Shown here: positions 15,815-25,503 of the stretch, in pieces
Numbering within the stretch: the stretch's first letter is position 1
Layout of the letters: every line of letters begins with the position of its first letter
NCBI GenBank assembly: GCA_963765875.1
Contig: CAVXYK010000005.1
Span: 69,424 to 133,423, forward strand
Source: JAWKOK01 sp963765875
Lineage (GTDB): Bacteria > Chloroflexota > Anaerolineae > Caldilineales > Caldilineaceae
Length of the DNA: 64,000 bases
Direction: 5' to 3'
Notes under the pieces: model-generated
Database searches by the model: none
Told to the model about the DNA's origin: nothing
The model's input: only the letters and a program-made list of their open reading frames with translations
Translations under genes and position numbers: made by a program

Positions 15815-18290
15815 CTACCGGATCACTGGTAGGTATAGAAATTCATCTGCCTCCAGGCGACGCATGAATTCATCCATTGAATCCGCTCCGTTCTCGGACT
15901 CAATGCTTGCCCTGAACAACCATTGAGATAGGATAGAGTACCCCCATGCCCGTCTGTAATGGTCTATTGCTTTGCTTGGCCGCTCCCTTGCCAGATCGTA
16001 GAGCGCTTTCTCCATTTCTATTTCCGCTCGAGCAATCCAATTTGGATTCCCACCAGCGCTCTGTGCCTCGTTGAGAGCAGTTTGTGCCAGTGTTTGGTCA
16101 ACATGGACCAGCGCTATCATCAACTCATTGACCGGCGACTCGACTGATGAGGCCCTCATCAGATAACGAACAGCCATTTTTTCAAAGTAGAAGACCCATG
16201 TGCCACGGTATGTCAGGTGTTCATCATCGACCCAGTAGCGTGAGGCCAGACTTCGGTCTACATACCTAATCGCCCGACGGATTTGCCAGTCGTCGTACAC
16301 ATTGTCTGTAGGTAACAACTCGGCTAAAGCGCGCCGGGCATTCTTCTTCAAGGTCTTCGTCGTCGCCTCGCCCGTGTCAGTTCGTTCAAAAGTGATGCTG
16401 GCGGTATGGGCGCCCGCAGGCATGATGAGCGTATTTTCCGTAGACGTGCCGCTATCGTCGTTCGTCCCCGACCAGCCGGCCACATGCCAACCGTCCGCCG
16501 GTGTCGCGGTCAACGCTACCGCTGTGCCCTCCGGGTAGGTTCCGCTCGACGGAGTCACGCTGCCGTTGCCGACCACGTTGACTGTCAAGGTGTACTCCGG
16601 CACAGATATCGGCGTGAATGTGGCCACGACCGTCTTGTCAGCATCCATCGGTCACCGTTTCAGGATCGGCAGCGCCACCCAGCGCACCAGTCCAACCTGC
16701 AAACACCCAGCCGGCTGCCGGTGTCGCCGTCAACGCTACATCGGTATCCTCTGGATAGGTACCGCTCGACGGAGTCACGCTGCCGTTGCCGACCACGTTG
16801 ACTGTCAAGGTGTACTCCGGCGTCGGGATCTCGGTGAATGTGGCCATGACTGTCTTGTCAGCATCCATCGACACCGTTTCAGGATCGGTAGCGCCACCCA
16901 GTGCTCCACCCCAGCCGGCAAACTGCCAACCGTCCGCCGGTATCGCGGTCAAAGTCACATCTGTGTTCTCTGGATAGGTTCCGCTCGACGGAGTCACGCT
17001 GCCGTTGCCGACCACGTTGACTGTCAAGGTGTACTCCGGCGTCGGGATCTCGGTGAATGTGGCCATGACTGTCTTGTCAGCATCCATCGACACCGTTTCA
17101 GGATCGGTAGCGCTACCCAGTGCTCCACCCCAGCCGGCAAACTGCCAACCGTCCGCCGGTGTCGCGGTCAAAGTCACATCTGTGTTCTCTGGATAGGTGC
17201 CACTCGACGGAGTCACGCTGCCGTTGCCGACCACGTTGACTGTCAAGGTGTACTCCGGCGTCGGGATCTCGGTGAATGTGGCTACGACCGTCTTGTCGGC
17301 ATCCATGGTCACCGTTTCAGGATTGAGGTTGCCACCCAGCGCACCACTCCAGCCGGCAAACTGCCAACGTGCCGCCGGTGTCGCCGTCAACTCCACTGCC
17401 GTGTTCTCTGGATAGGTTCCGTCCGACGGTGAGACACTGCCGCTGCCTATCACGTTCACCGTCAACGTGTAGTCATTCCAAGGACAAGTTGCATCACTTT
17501 TGGGATCGATCATGTTGAGTACAACAACCGTTCCCCAGTTCATCCCTGCAGAGCCGTCCGGATTGTATGTTGGGCTCTCTGCCACACCGATACCGATAAA
17601 TCCTTCGCTAGTGGCGGGGCCAACGTTATTATTGAAGCCATAGAGTGGATTCTGATTCTTCAAGTCCTTGTCCTGTAGGAGAGCGGCCTCCCGGTGCCCC
17701 CACAAGCTGCCAGCGTCGTCATAGATCCAGTTGTAGATGGCACGCTCAATATAGAGCAGATTACTGTTACTACTGGTCATAAAGGCCGCAAGGTTCTCGG
17801 CTCGGGCCAAAAACTCATGACAAGTGCCTAGCACTGGATCGTCATCAATTCGCTGGAATGGGGTGCGATTTGCAGCATCCTCATGGGTGAACACATTGTT
17901 GGCCACCAGATACTCTGCATGGGTCTGTGCAAGGTTGTCGACGTCGACCTGAATGGCCTGAAAGGGCAGGCCGGTCGCAGCCGGTGGGAAGCCAGAACGC
18001 GCTATACGCTCGGCATTTAGGATATATAGCGCCTTGTCGTCGTCGCTGTAGGTGTCCCATGTGCTTTGAGACGGCAGACTGAGATTGCCCAGAACACCGA
18101 CAGAAAGTCCCAGTTGAATTTCCTCCTGGCGTCGTCCGTGGTCGAAAGCGGCTTCTACATCAGCGACGCCGCCGGTCCCAGCGCTCCAATTGATGTCCGA
18201 AGTAAGATTTGGTGGCGATTCTGCCCTTGCAACGGTCGACGTCGCAATCAGCGCTGTGATAATTGCAAAAACAGCAAGGAATGTATGCAT
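15815..18290 (-). pseudogene. Secreted CAP-domain protein with InlB-type repeats, frameshifted
   Basis: From the Met at 18290 the protein starts with a signal peptide (MHTFLAVFAIITALIA, cleaved near ARA). A CAP/SCP domain follows (NNVFTHEDA, ARAENLAAF, GHREAALLQ, WGTVVVLNM), then five repeats of about 73 residues (YTLTVNVVGNGSVTP, ending MDADKTVVATFTEIPTPE). A helical C-terminal region of about 180 residues ends YLPVIR. An upstream in-frame ATG at 18389 would hide the signal peptide. The frame breaks near 16645, where one repeat is 220 bp instead of 219 bp, so a single inserted base splits the gene into a 5' part stopping at 16638 and a 3' part. CAP proteins are extracellular, with varied binding or protease-like roles. 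Full length would be about 825 residues. Confidence 0.8.
16380..17471 (-). repeat. Five tandem InlB-type coding repeats (219 bp)
   Basis: The word ACTGTCAAGG recurs at 16581, 16801, 17020 and 17239, giving spacings of 220, 219 and 219 bp. Units 2 to 4 are nearly identical in DNA, pointing to recent duplication or gene conversion; the first and last units are more divergent. The 220-bp unit holds the frameshifting insertion. At protein level each unit is a 73-residue beta-rich divergent InlB B-repeat with the conserved WQFAGW and DADKTV words. Confidence 0.85.
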
Positions 18291-18789
18291 CAAGAAGCGG
18301 TGTCCAGCAGGTCTGTAGGGTAGGCGCGCAGGAACTGAAGTCCGGTGCATTTCAGGGCAAACTCCATCAGGATGCATAATTCCCTCCATGGTTCAAGGTA
18401 TGGGTATGGGTATGGGATTGAGTGATTGATGTACCGCTGTGTCTCGGTATTGCTGTCGGGAATAATGTCGGGTAAGATTCCAGCGAGTACCGTAGTATTG
18501 TAACCTAGGCTACACTTTGTGGATAAATGAAATTTAAGGTAAATGTAAGGATCGTTGCCTATTGTCTAGGGGGTGGTAGGGTGCGGGGGCGCTGACTGAG
18601 CGATAGATGTCTGCAATTTCTAATCTGGCTGCATCTTTTTGAAGCTGAATTGTGTGGCCGAATTCCGGTGTGGGCAGACCTGAAGAAGAGATATCTGAGG
18701 ATAGTGGCGGGGCTTCAGAGGGGCGATTTCATGTGATCTGGAATGACGCATCCTGCTGCTGTCGGCGACTTACAATTGGAGGATAGAGC

Positions 18790-18839
18790 AAATCATCGGG
18801 ATTACGGGGGGACCGACTCCCCCGTAATCCCGATGATTT
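18790..18839. repeat. 21-bp perfect inverted repeat in the CAP intergenic region
   Basis: AAATCATCGGGATTACGGGGG (arm 18790-18810) is exactly complementary to 18819-18839 around an 8-nt loop. It lies 55 bp beyond the stop of the second CAP gene and probably terminates its transcription. The rest of 18391-18893 holds no gene I can recognise. Confidence 0.6.
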
Positions 18840-18893
18840 CACTGGTCAGATTTTCGATCAAACCACAGTTCAGATTGTCGATCAACAATTGGG

Positions 18894-20516
18894 CTACTTC
18901 ATCACAACCGGTAAATAGTTCATGGTCATGTCAATACTGGAAGCAAACGATGCAGTGCAGTTTCTGGGACCGTCCATGGTTACCATGCCGTCCGCACAGT
19001 CGGCGTCACCGCTCCAGTCGCTGAAGATGGAGCCGGCCGCGGGCGTGGCCGTGAGGATCACTTGCGTGCCCTCCGGGAAGACTGAGTTACAGCTCGCTCC
19101 GCAATTGATGCCGGCCGGGTTGCTGGTGACCGTGCCGGCGCCTGTGCCTGCAACCGACACCGATAGGCTTTGCCCCCCGCGTACGTTGGTGAAGATGCAG
19201 GTGACATTGCTGGCCGGCATGGTCATGCTGCCACTGGCCGTCGAACCGGAGGGCCCACCATTGTCGCAAACATAGGCTGTCGAGTAGTTGGCCAAGTCCG
19301 TTCCCGCCCCTGCTGTCTCGCCAAAAGTGACCGTTTCGCCGGCGTTGACGGTGGCGCTGGCTGTGGCGCCGTCGCCCGCCTCGACGCCGGCCGTGCCACT
19401 GGCCTCCATGATGAAGCGACCACTGTCGCTGGCGGGAATCAGGGTCTTAACCACCGTCAACGTGAAGGTCGTTTGGGCGCGAAGGAAGGTGGCAGTGCAG
19501 TTTCGGGGACCGTCCATGGTTACCATGCCGTCCCCACAATCGGCGTCGCCGCTCCAGCCGCTGAAGATAGAGCCGGTCGCGGGTGTGGCCGTGAGGATCA
19601 CCTCTGTGCCGGAAAGGTAGGTTGACTGGTCTGGTTGCTTGCCCACAGTGCCGCTGCCTGTACCCGCTATGGAGAGTACCAATGGATAGCGCTGTGCGAC
19701 GTCCCATGGACAGCTGCCGGTTGAGGTGGGATCGATCATGTTCATCACCACAATGGTTCCCCAGTTCACCCATTCCCCTACACCGGGATTGTAGCTCGCA
19801 CTCTCGGCAACGCCAATGCCAATATAGCCCTCATCGGCGGGACTGCCCACATTGTTTTTGAAGCCGTAGATCGGATCCTGGCCGGCAAGATCCTTGTCCT
19901 GAAGCAACGCTGCTTCTCGATGGCCCCAGGCACTGCCTGCATCATCATAGATCCAACCGTAGATGGAGCGTTCGATATAGAGTGGGTTGCTTGTGCCGCT
20001 AGTCCAAAAATAGGCGATATTCTCAGCACGGCTTAGGAATTCGTGACATGGCCCAAGCACAGGATCGTTGTCGATGCGATCGAAAGGGCTATTGCCTGCG
20101 CCGTCGGTATGGCCGGTCGTATTGGCCGACAGCAGATAGTCGGCATGGCCCTGGGCCAAATTATCGACGTTCACCTCAATTGCGGTAAATGGCAGACCTA
20201 TTACGCCCGGGGTCATGCCGATACGAGCCAGGCGTTCGGCGTTCAAGATGACTGTGGCCTTCTGATCGTCGCTGTATGTATCCCATGTCGCTTGTGGCGG
20301 CAGCGTGAGATTGCCCAGTGCGTTGGCTGAGAGTCCCAATTGACTCTCCTCCTGGCGACGCGCGTTGTTGTAGGCAGCTTCAATGTCGTTGACGCCATTT
20401 TGCCCAACAGTCCACGGAATATCCGTGGTGAGATTCGGCGGCGAATCAGCCTTTGCAACGGATGAGTAGGCGAGGAGAGAGGTGAGAACAGCAAGAAGAA
20501 CGAGAGCGGAGCGCAT
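18894..20516 (-). CDS. Secreted CAP-domain protein, second paralogue
   Basis: The start was placed at Met 20516, giving a clean signal peptide (MRSALVLLAVLTSLLAYSSVAKA). Earlier in-frame starts to 20603 precede it and show similarity to the paralogue's upstream region. A CAP domain comes next (GHREAALLQ, WGTIVVMNM, FDRIDNDPVLGPCHEF), closely similar to the first 260 residues of the neighbouring gene. Then come two bacterial Ig-like/InlB-type repeats (LTATPATGSIFSGWSGDADC, DGPRNCTA) around a DUF11-like segment. The protein ends in NYLPVVMK, matching the YLPVIR end of the paralogue. This shared tail may be a sorting or anchoring signal; that is inference. The gene is intact. Confidence 0.85.
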   Translation of the reverse strand: MRSALVLLAVLTSLLAYSSVAKADSPPNLTTDIPWTVGQNGVNDIEAAYNNARRQEESQLGLSANALGNLTLPPQATWDTYSDDQKATVILNAERLARIGMTPGVIGLPFTAIEVNVDNLAQGHADYLLSANTTGHTDGAGNSPFDRIDNDPVLGPCHEFLSRAENIAYFWTSGTSNPLYIERSIYGWIYDDAGSAWGHREAALLQDKDLAGQDPIYGFKNNVGSPADEGYIGIGVAESASYNPGVGEWVNWGTIVVMNMIDPTSTGSCPWDVAQRYPLVLSIAGTGSGTVGKQPDQSTYLSGTEVILTATPATGSIFSGWSGDADCGDGMVTMDGPRNCTATFLRAQTTFTLTVVKTLIPASDSGRFIMEASGTAGVEAGDGATASATVNAGETVTFGETAGAGTDLANYSTAYVCDNGGPSGSTASGSMTMPASNVTCIFTNVRGGQSLSVSVAGTGAGTVTSNPAGINCGASCNSVFPEGTQVILTATPAAGSIFSDWSGDADCADGMVTMDGPRNCTASFASSIDMTMNYLPVVMK

Positions 20517-20767
20517 AACGATCAGATGGCCAGTGGTTCTGCGGGCAGGCCAGAATCGATCTGAAACAAGCTGCATTTCAGGGTGAGATCTATCCGGATA
20601 CATCTGTGCCTCCAGAGTGATGGATGAAGATATGAGGTTGTGAGATTTTGTACTGCCGTATCGTTCAGAACTCGGTCAGGGAAACGGTGTGGGCAGTTAG
20701 ATTAGGATAGCTGATATTGGTGCAAATAGCCAAGCCGGCGTTGTGCGGCCGGTTTGAGTATGGGCAA

Positions 20768-21571
20768 TCAAACATCGCCTGCTTCAGCAGCACTGGCAGG
20801 GAGGGCCAGCTGATGATACTTGGTGAAGAAGACCTGCGCCGTCAAATAGGCTGCCGCCAACGCTGTGAAGGCTGTGGCCGCCGTCAGCATGTACATGACA
20901 ACAATCTGCAACTGCACGGCCTCCATCGGTGAGGCGCCGGCCAGAATCATGCCCGTCATGGCGCCGGGCAACTTGATCAGACCAACCGTCTTGGTCGTGT
21001 CGATGATGGGGATCATGGCTGAGCGGATCGAGCGGCGTACAGTCGGCTGAACGGCCTGTCGACTGGTCGCACCCAGCGCCAGCGCAGTCTCGATCTGGCC
21101 CCGATGATCGGCGACGTCATCGCGCAGGCGACCCATGACCAACGAGCAGGTTGTCATCGTGTTGCCGATGACCATGCCCGCAATCGGGATGATGAATTGA
21201 GCCTCGAAATCAAAGATGCCCAGCACCACCAACAGGCCGATGGTCAACAACGTGCCAAAGCCGATGCTGGCATTGGCGATCCAGCGCGAGTGGGGAATGC
21301 CTTTGCCGCGTGCCGCCGACGTGTGGGCGGCCACCAGCAACATCACCAGGATGATGAACAGCGTCCAGCCGACGCTATCCATCGCGAAGATGAACTCCAG
21401 CGCATAGCCGATGGCGATCAGCTGGACGAATGAGCGGACAGTGGCAATCGCCAGATCCTTACCGAGACCGGCGCGCTGCCAATAGCTCAGCAGCCCGGCC
21501 AGCGCGACCAGCGCCAGGCTGGCTCCCAACCGGGTCAGATCGAGTTGATTGAATAGGTCAAACATGCTCAC
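20768..21571 (-). CDS. fetB: FetB-type ABC transporter permease
   Basis: The 267-residue protein has about seven hydrophobic segments and the UPF0014/FetB signatures: SFVQLIAIGYALE near residue 46, IPIAGMVIGNTM near 128, and LIKLPGAMTGMILAG near 198. FetAB exports iron and protects against oxidative stress in enterobacteria. Its start lies 14 bp inside the end of the ATPase gene, so the two are translationally coupled. The length is typical and no damage is seen. The symbol follows family similarity; the substrate has not been shown here. Confidence 0.88.
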   Translation of the reverse strand: MSMFDLFNQLDLTRLGASLALVALAGLLSYWQRAGLGKDLAIATVRSFVQLIAIGYALEFIFAMDSVGWTLFIILVMLLVAAHTSAARGKGIPHSRWIANASIGFGTLLTIGLLVVLGIFDFEAQFIIPIAGMVIGNTMTTCSLVMGRLRDDVADHRGQIETALALGATSRQAVQPTVRRSIRSAMIPIIDTTKTVGLIKLPGAMTGMILAGASPMEAVQLQIVVMYMLTAATAFTALAAAYLTAQVFFTKYHQLALPASAAEAGDV

Positions 21572-22304
21572 TCCCCTCCAGTTCGCCCGCGGCGAATTGC
21601 TGCATTAAATGAGCGTTGTCACTCTGATCGGACAGCACATGCGCCGGTTTCCCCTGGTCGACGATACGACCATCGACCAGAAGGTAGAGATAGTCAGCCA
21701 CCTTTCTTGCCTGTTCGATGGCATGCGTCACCCACATTACGGTGACGCCCCGCTCGCGCGCCTCCTCGATGACCATCTCCTCGATACGCCGCCGTGACGC
21801 CGGATCGAGCGCACTGGTTGGCTCGTCCATCAGCAGAACCTGGGGGCGATCGGCCAGGGAGCGCGCTAGCGCGACGCGTTGCGCCTGACCGCCGGACAGC
21901 TCGGATGCTTGTTTGTCCAGCAGGCTTCTGTCCAGCGCGGCAAGGTCAAGCAGGTCTTCGATTTCATTGTCGCCAAGGGTCCGATCGTGGAGGGCCGGGC
22001 CGAAACGGAGGTTGTCGGCCACCGTACCGGGAAAGGCAACCGGCTGTTGAAAGACCATGCCCACACGCTGCCGCAGATCAAGGACGTTGATCGCGGTCAC
22101 GTCCGATCCGTTGACAAAGACGGTCTGAGGCGGTGGTTCGAGCAGACGGTTCATGCAGCGCAGGAGTGTACTCTTGCCGCTGCCGCTTGGTCCCAGCAGG
22201 CCAATGATCTGGCCGCTGCGCGCCTCCAGATTCACTTCGTTCAACACGGCAACATCGTTGCGTGCCAGGCTGAGATTGCTCACGACGATTGTCTTCGAGC
22301 TCAT
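21558..22304 (-). CDS. fetA: FetA-type ABC transporter ATP-binding protein
   Basis: The 248-residue ATPase contains Walker A (GPSGSGKST near residue 38), the signature LSGGQAQRVALARSL, Walker B (VLLMDEPTSALD) and the switch His (VTHAIEQ). The gap between Walker A and the signature is short, and the partner downstream is a FetB permease, which supports assignment as the FetA-like subunit. It is the first gene of a two-gene operon. The upstream 22305-22644 region is shared with the divergent RNase locus and likely contains both promoters. Confidence 0.88.
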   Translation of the reverse strand: MSSKTIVVSNLSLARNDVAVLNEVNLEARSGQIIGLLGPSGSGKSTLLRCMNRLLEPPPQTVFVNGSDVTAINVLDLRQRVGMVFQQPVAFPGTVADNLRFGPALHDRTLGDNEIEDLLDLAALDRSLLDKQASELSGGQAQRVALARSLADRPQVLLMDEPTSALDPASRRRIEEMVIEEARERGVTVMWVTHAIEQARKVADYLYLLVDGRIVDQGKPAHVLSDQSDNAHLMQQFAAGELEGSEHV

Positions 22305-22644
22305 CTGCTACGCTCCATCTCTGTTGCATTTCATCGCGTTTCTCCGTTTTCCAACATTCCGTTTTCAGACCGAGGTCGATTCTGGTTCGATTATCGCGCA
22401 AGCGATATGAAAACGCTATGGGCGCATTTCAGATTCAGGCAGTGTGCGATGCACTGCCCATACACTACATGGATGTACGGTATGGATGAACGGTCATGAT
22501 CTGGGCAGTGCGTCGCAGGTATTGCATAAGGTCGCCTCTGGCGTGAAATGCACCCGACGAAAATCGCGGACTACTGGAATCAGGTCCATTTCGTGTATAC
22601 TGATCTCACGTCACCCAACCGAAATTGAAGCGAGGCGATTCCCA

Positions 22645-22974
22645 ATGGCAGACGAAACAAACCCATCCAATCCGACCCCGAAGAAGAATCCCCAGAGCCA
22701 GAAACGATCAACTCTGATGACGGTGATAGTTCTGATCGTTCTTTTGGGCTTCTTCTGGCTGAGAAGAGACGGGTCAGACAGCACCGACATGTCTGGCGCT
22801 ACCACCGAACAGCCCGTCGCGCAGCAGTTGCCTGCGGAGCAGGAGTCTGATGTCTATAACGATGAAGGCTCTGCACAGACCGATGAAGCGGGAGCTGAAG
22901 GCAGCGACGCTGAAGGCGCAATGACGACCGGCACGGAGAATGCTGATGACGAATCGTCCGCCGGCGCGGTCTGA
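22645..22974 (+). CDS. Membrane-anchor segment of the barnase-like protein
   Basis: From ATG 22645 this 109-residue frame gives a short polar N-terminus, one transmembrane helix (LMTVIVLIVLLGFFWL, about residues 24-39) and then a long acidic, Ala/Glu/Asp-rich tail. It stops at 22974 while the RNase frame, with a similar acidic linker, begins at 22940. The simplest reading is one gene for a membrane-tethered or exported RNase, interrupted by a frameshift near 22960-22975. Two separate overlapping genes are possible but less natural. A TATACT promoter word lies at 22596. Confidence 0.6.
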   Translation: MADETNPSNPTPKKNPQSQKRSTLMTVIVLIVLLGFFWLRRDGSDSTDMSGATTEQPVAQQLPAEQESDVYNDEGSAQTDEAGAEGSDAEGAMTTGTENADDESSAGAV

Positions 22975-23329
22975 AACGGAATCAGAAACGAGCGAATTGG
23001 ACGAGGAGGGATCTTCCGGGCCTCGGGCGCCGCCCGGCATGTCGACCATCTCTCCGGATGAACTGCCGCCCGAGGCGTTGGAGACGATGGCAATGATCGA
23101 AACCGATGGTCCCTTTCCCTATAGCAAGGACGGCAGCACATTTCAGAACCGGGAGGGCATTCTTCCCCCACAGGCCAATGGGTACTACAGTGAGTACACC
23201 GTCGAGACGCCCGGATCGTCCGATCGAGGGGCGCGTCGCATCGTCGGCGGTGCAGAGGGCGAGCTCTACTACACGGATGATCACTATTCCAGCTTCTCTT
23301 GGATTGATTTCTCTGGGATCGAACAGTGA
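22940..23329 (+). CDS. Barnase-family guanyl-specific ribonuclease
   Basis: The RNase domain occupies the C-terminal 70 residues: GPFPYSKDGSTFQNRE, GYYSEYTV, RGARRIVGG and YYTDDHYSSF. These carry the expected catalytic Glu, Arg and His of the N1/barnase family, which cleaves RNA after G. The first 45 residues are an acidic linker in a shifted frame relative to the upstream membrane anchor, so this ORF is probably the 3' part of a frameshifted gene. Barstar follows with a one-base overlap (TGATG), a classic toxin-inhibitor coupling. If translated alone from 22940 or 22946 it would lack the anchor. Confidence 0.82.
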   Translation: MLMTNRPPARSETESETSELDEEGSSGPRAPPGMSTISPDELPPEALETMAMIETDGPFPYSKDGSTFQNREGILPPQANGYYSEYTVETPGSSDRGARRIVGGAEGELYYTDDHYSSFSWIDFSGIEQ

Positions 23330-23766
23330 TGACCAAACTGGATCCCATCTTCGACGGTGAGAAAGCGCCCGGTATCTATCGGCTGACCTCGCGTGCCAGG
23401 CCTTCGAGCGTGTTGGCCGCGGTCGCTGACCATGGCTGGCAGGGCTTCTACCTTGACGGTAGATCCATCGCTGACAAGGAGGCGTTTTTGCAGGCCGGGG
23501 CCGAAGCCATGCACTTCCCGGCCTACTTCGGCCACAATTGGGACGCGTTCGAGGAATGTGTGACCGAATTGACCTGGCGCCCGGCGCCGGGCTATGTGCT
23601 TCTCTATGACAGGATGGCTCGATTTGCCAATGGAGACCCTCAGGAATGGGCCATGGCGCAGTCCATCCTTGAGGATGCAACCAACTATTGGCAAGCACAG
23701 TCGGTGCCATTCTATGTGCTTCTGCGCGGCACATGGTGGCATGGGCGCAGGTTCCCTAATATTTGA
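23329..23766 (+). CDS. Barstar-family ribonuclease inhibitor
   Basis: The 145-residue protein has the barstar core: FYLDGRSIADKEAFLQ, then FPAYFGHNWDAFEECVTEL, in which the helix bearing Tyr, Asn, Trp and Asp/Glu residues plugs the barnase active site. The ATG overlaps the RNase stop codon, which favours inhibitor synthesis whenever RNase is made. A GTG three bases earlier is an alternative start. The inhibitor stays in the cytoplasm and would protect the producer from the RNase before export. The gene appears intact. Confidence 0.9.
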   Translation: MTKLDPIFDGEKAPGIYRLTSRARPSSVLAAVADHGWQGFYLDGRSIADKEAFLQAGAEAMHFPAYFGHNWDAFEECVTELTWRPAPGYVLLYDRMARFANGDPQEWAMAQSILEDATNYWQAQSVPFYVLLRGTWWHGRRFPNI

Positions 23767-23803
23767 TCACAGCCTGAATTTGATGACAGTCTGAGGTTAC
23801 TCT

Positions 23804-24565
23804 GTGATAGATGATGAGTTTGAAAACCGATACGCTTCTTCAATGATCGATGCGATTGAGTTTGAGGGCAAGAGGGTATTGGAGGTCGGCTTCGGCAACG
23901 GGTGGCTGATCAACGAAAAGTGGCAACAGGTGAAGGCCATGACTGTTGTCGAGAATAGCCGGGAGTTTGTTGACAGGGCGACCGAGCGGTGGGCCGGCAC
24001 GCCCGTTGCCGAGAAGGTCACCTTCATCCACGGCGATATGGGGGTCTTGTTGCTGCCTGAGCATGCCTACGATCTGGTGGTCTTCTCTCACTCCTACTGA
24101 TGAATTCGCGGCCAGGATGTGGTTCACATCCTTTCAAATGTACTGAAGCGAGTTCATCGTTCGCTTAAAACGGGCGGCTTGCTCTACAGTTCTCAACCGG
24201 GGGATCGGAAGACGCTGATTGAGGTGCATTATCAGGACGCGGTGGCCTTCTCAGAACCCCTGGCGGAATCGTATTTCCGATATTTCCTCGACGTGACCCG
24301 GCAGACGCTTATGAGTGGCGTAGCATCGGGATTGTTCACTGTCGAATCAGAGACCACGCATTCGAGCTATACCGAGTTCCCGTCGGTGGCGGCTTGGAAC
24401 GCAGACCGGACCGCACAGGCCGACGATGCCGTTGAGTTGAATGACATGGCGGACCGGCTAGAGAAGCTCTTCCCTGACGGTATCGATTCACTGCGGCAGC
24501 ATCGTGAGGATTGGTATCTTCTGCTGAGGAAGATTGAGAATAACCGGATACAAGTTCGACCATGA
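23804..24565 (+). pseudogene. Class I SAM methyltransferase with two in-frame TGA codons
   Basis: A GTG start at 23804 opens a Rossmann methyltransferase: RVLEVGFGNGW is motif I and YDLVVFSHSY ends motif IV. The next two codons are TGA TGA (24098-24103). The same frame then resumes as IRGQDVVHILSNVLKRVHRSL and continues to 24565 with the expected SLKTGGLLYSSQPGD strand. Both stops lie between two halves of one fold, so the gene is either a double nonsense mutant or carries two compensating one-base errors (TAC-GAT-GAA would restore SYDE). The stop overlaps the Dam start (ATGA), so the genes are coupled. The substrate is unknown. Confidence 0.7.
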
Positions 24566-25503
24566 CACAAGTTGGCCCGAAACAGATCGCTAGCCGAAAA
24601 GCCAGGCCGTTCCTCAAATGGGCAGGTGGGAAGACACAACTTCTCGCCCAATATGCGTCTCACTATCCCCACCAAGTAGCCAGCGGCGAGATCAATCGCT
24701 ATATTGAGCCCTTCCTGGGCGGCGGTGCGGTCTTTCTCGACGTTGTGCAGCGTTTCTCGATCGCCGAAGCCGTGTTGTTCGACATCAACAATGAGTTGAT
24801 TCTAGCCTATCGGGTTGTACAGAAGAAGCCCCAAGAGCTTATCGAGCGTTTGAGTCAGCTCCACGCGCACTACTACGCATTGGACGATGATCGGCGCGAG
24901 CATTTTTATTATGGAATCCGCGATGCCTACAACGGCCAGCGCGATGAGGTCGACTATCAACGATTCTCCGACGCCTGGATTGAGCGGACAGCCTTCATGA
25001 TCTTTCTGAACAAGACCTGCTACAATGGTCTCTTTCGGGTCAATTCGAAGGGAATGTTCAACGTGCCGTTTGGTCGATACAAGCGCCCGGCTATTCTGGA
25101 CGAGCAGAATATCCTGCATGTCTCTTCATTGCTACAGATGGCGAGCCTCCACGTAGGACCGTTCCAGGCCTGTGAGCAATATATCGATGACCGGACCTTT
25201 GTCTACTTCGATCCGCCTTACCGCCCCATCAGTGCCACCTCCAGCTTTACCTCCTACTCAACCCGGCGCTTTGGTGATGCCGACCAGATCGCCCTTTCTG
25301 AGTTCTTCGCTAGGCTGGATCGAACGCGCAGGGCCAAGCTCATGCTGAGCAACTCGGACCCGACTCATCTCGTCCCCGACGACGACTTCTTTGAGGCGTG
25401 TTACGCCGGCTACAACATCCACCGGGTCCATGCCAGCCGCATGATCAACACCAACGCTCGAAAGCGCGGCAAGATACCCGAGTTGTTGATCACGAATTAT
25501 TGA
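24562..25503 (+). CDS. dam: Dam-type DNA adenine N6-methyltransferase
   Basis: The 313-residue protein has the D12-class order: FLKWAGGKTQLL near residue 16, the SAM-binding EPFLGGGAVFLDV near 49, then the catalytic YFDPPY near 214. The closest known relatives (Dam, DpnIIA) methylate adenine in GATC; that specificity is likely but unproven. No restriction endonuclease gene follows, so it is an orphan methylase. It is coupled to the broken methyltransferase upstream. The intact frame contrasts with its neighbours. Confidence 0.88.
   Translation: MTQVGPKQIASRKARPFLKWAGGKTQLLAQYASHYPHQVASGEINRYIEPFLGGGAVFLDVVQRFSIAEAVLFDINNELILAYRVVQKKPQELIERLSQLHAHYYALDDDRREHFYYGIRDAYNGQRDEVDYQRFSDAWIERTAFMIFLNKTCYNGLFRVNSKGMFNVPFGRYKRPAILDEQNILHVSSLLQMASLHVGPFQACEQYIDDRTFVYFDPPYRPISATSSFTSYSTRRFGDADQIALSEFFARLDRTRRAKLMLSNSDPTHLVPDDDFFEACYAGYNIHRVHASRMINTNARKRGKIPELLITNY

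Noticed and set aside
16566..17432. A 288-residue plus-strand frame with 73-residue repeats
   Set aside because: It mirrors the tandem repeats of the CAP protein on the minus strand, which has a signal peptide and domain logic.
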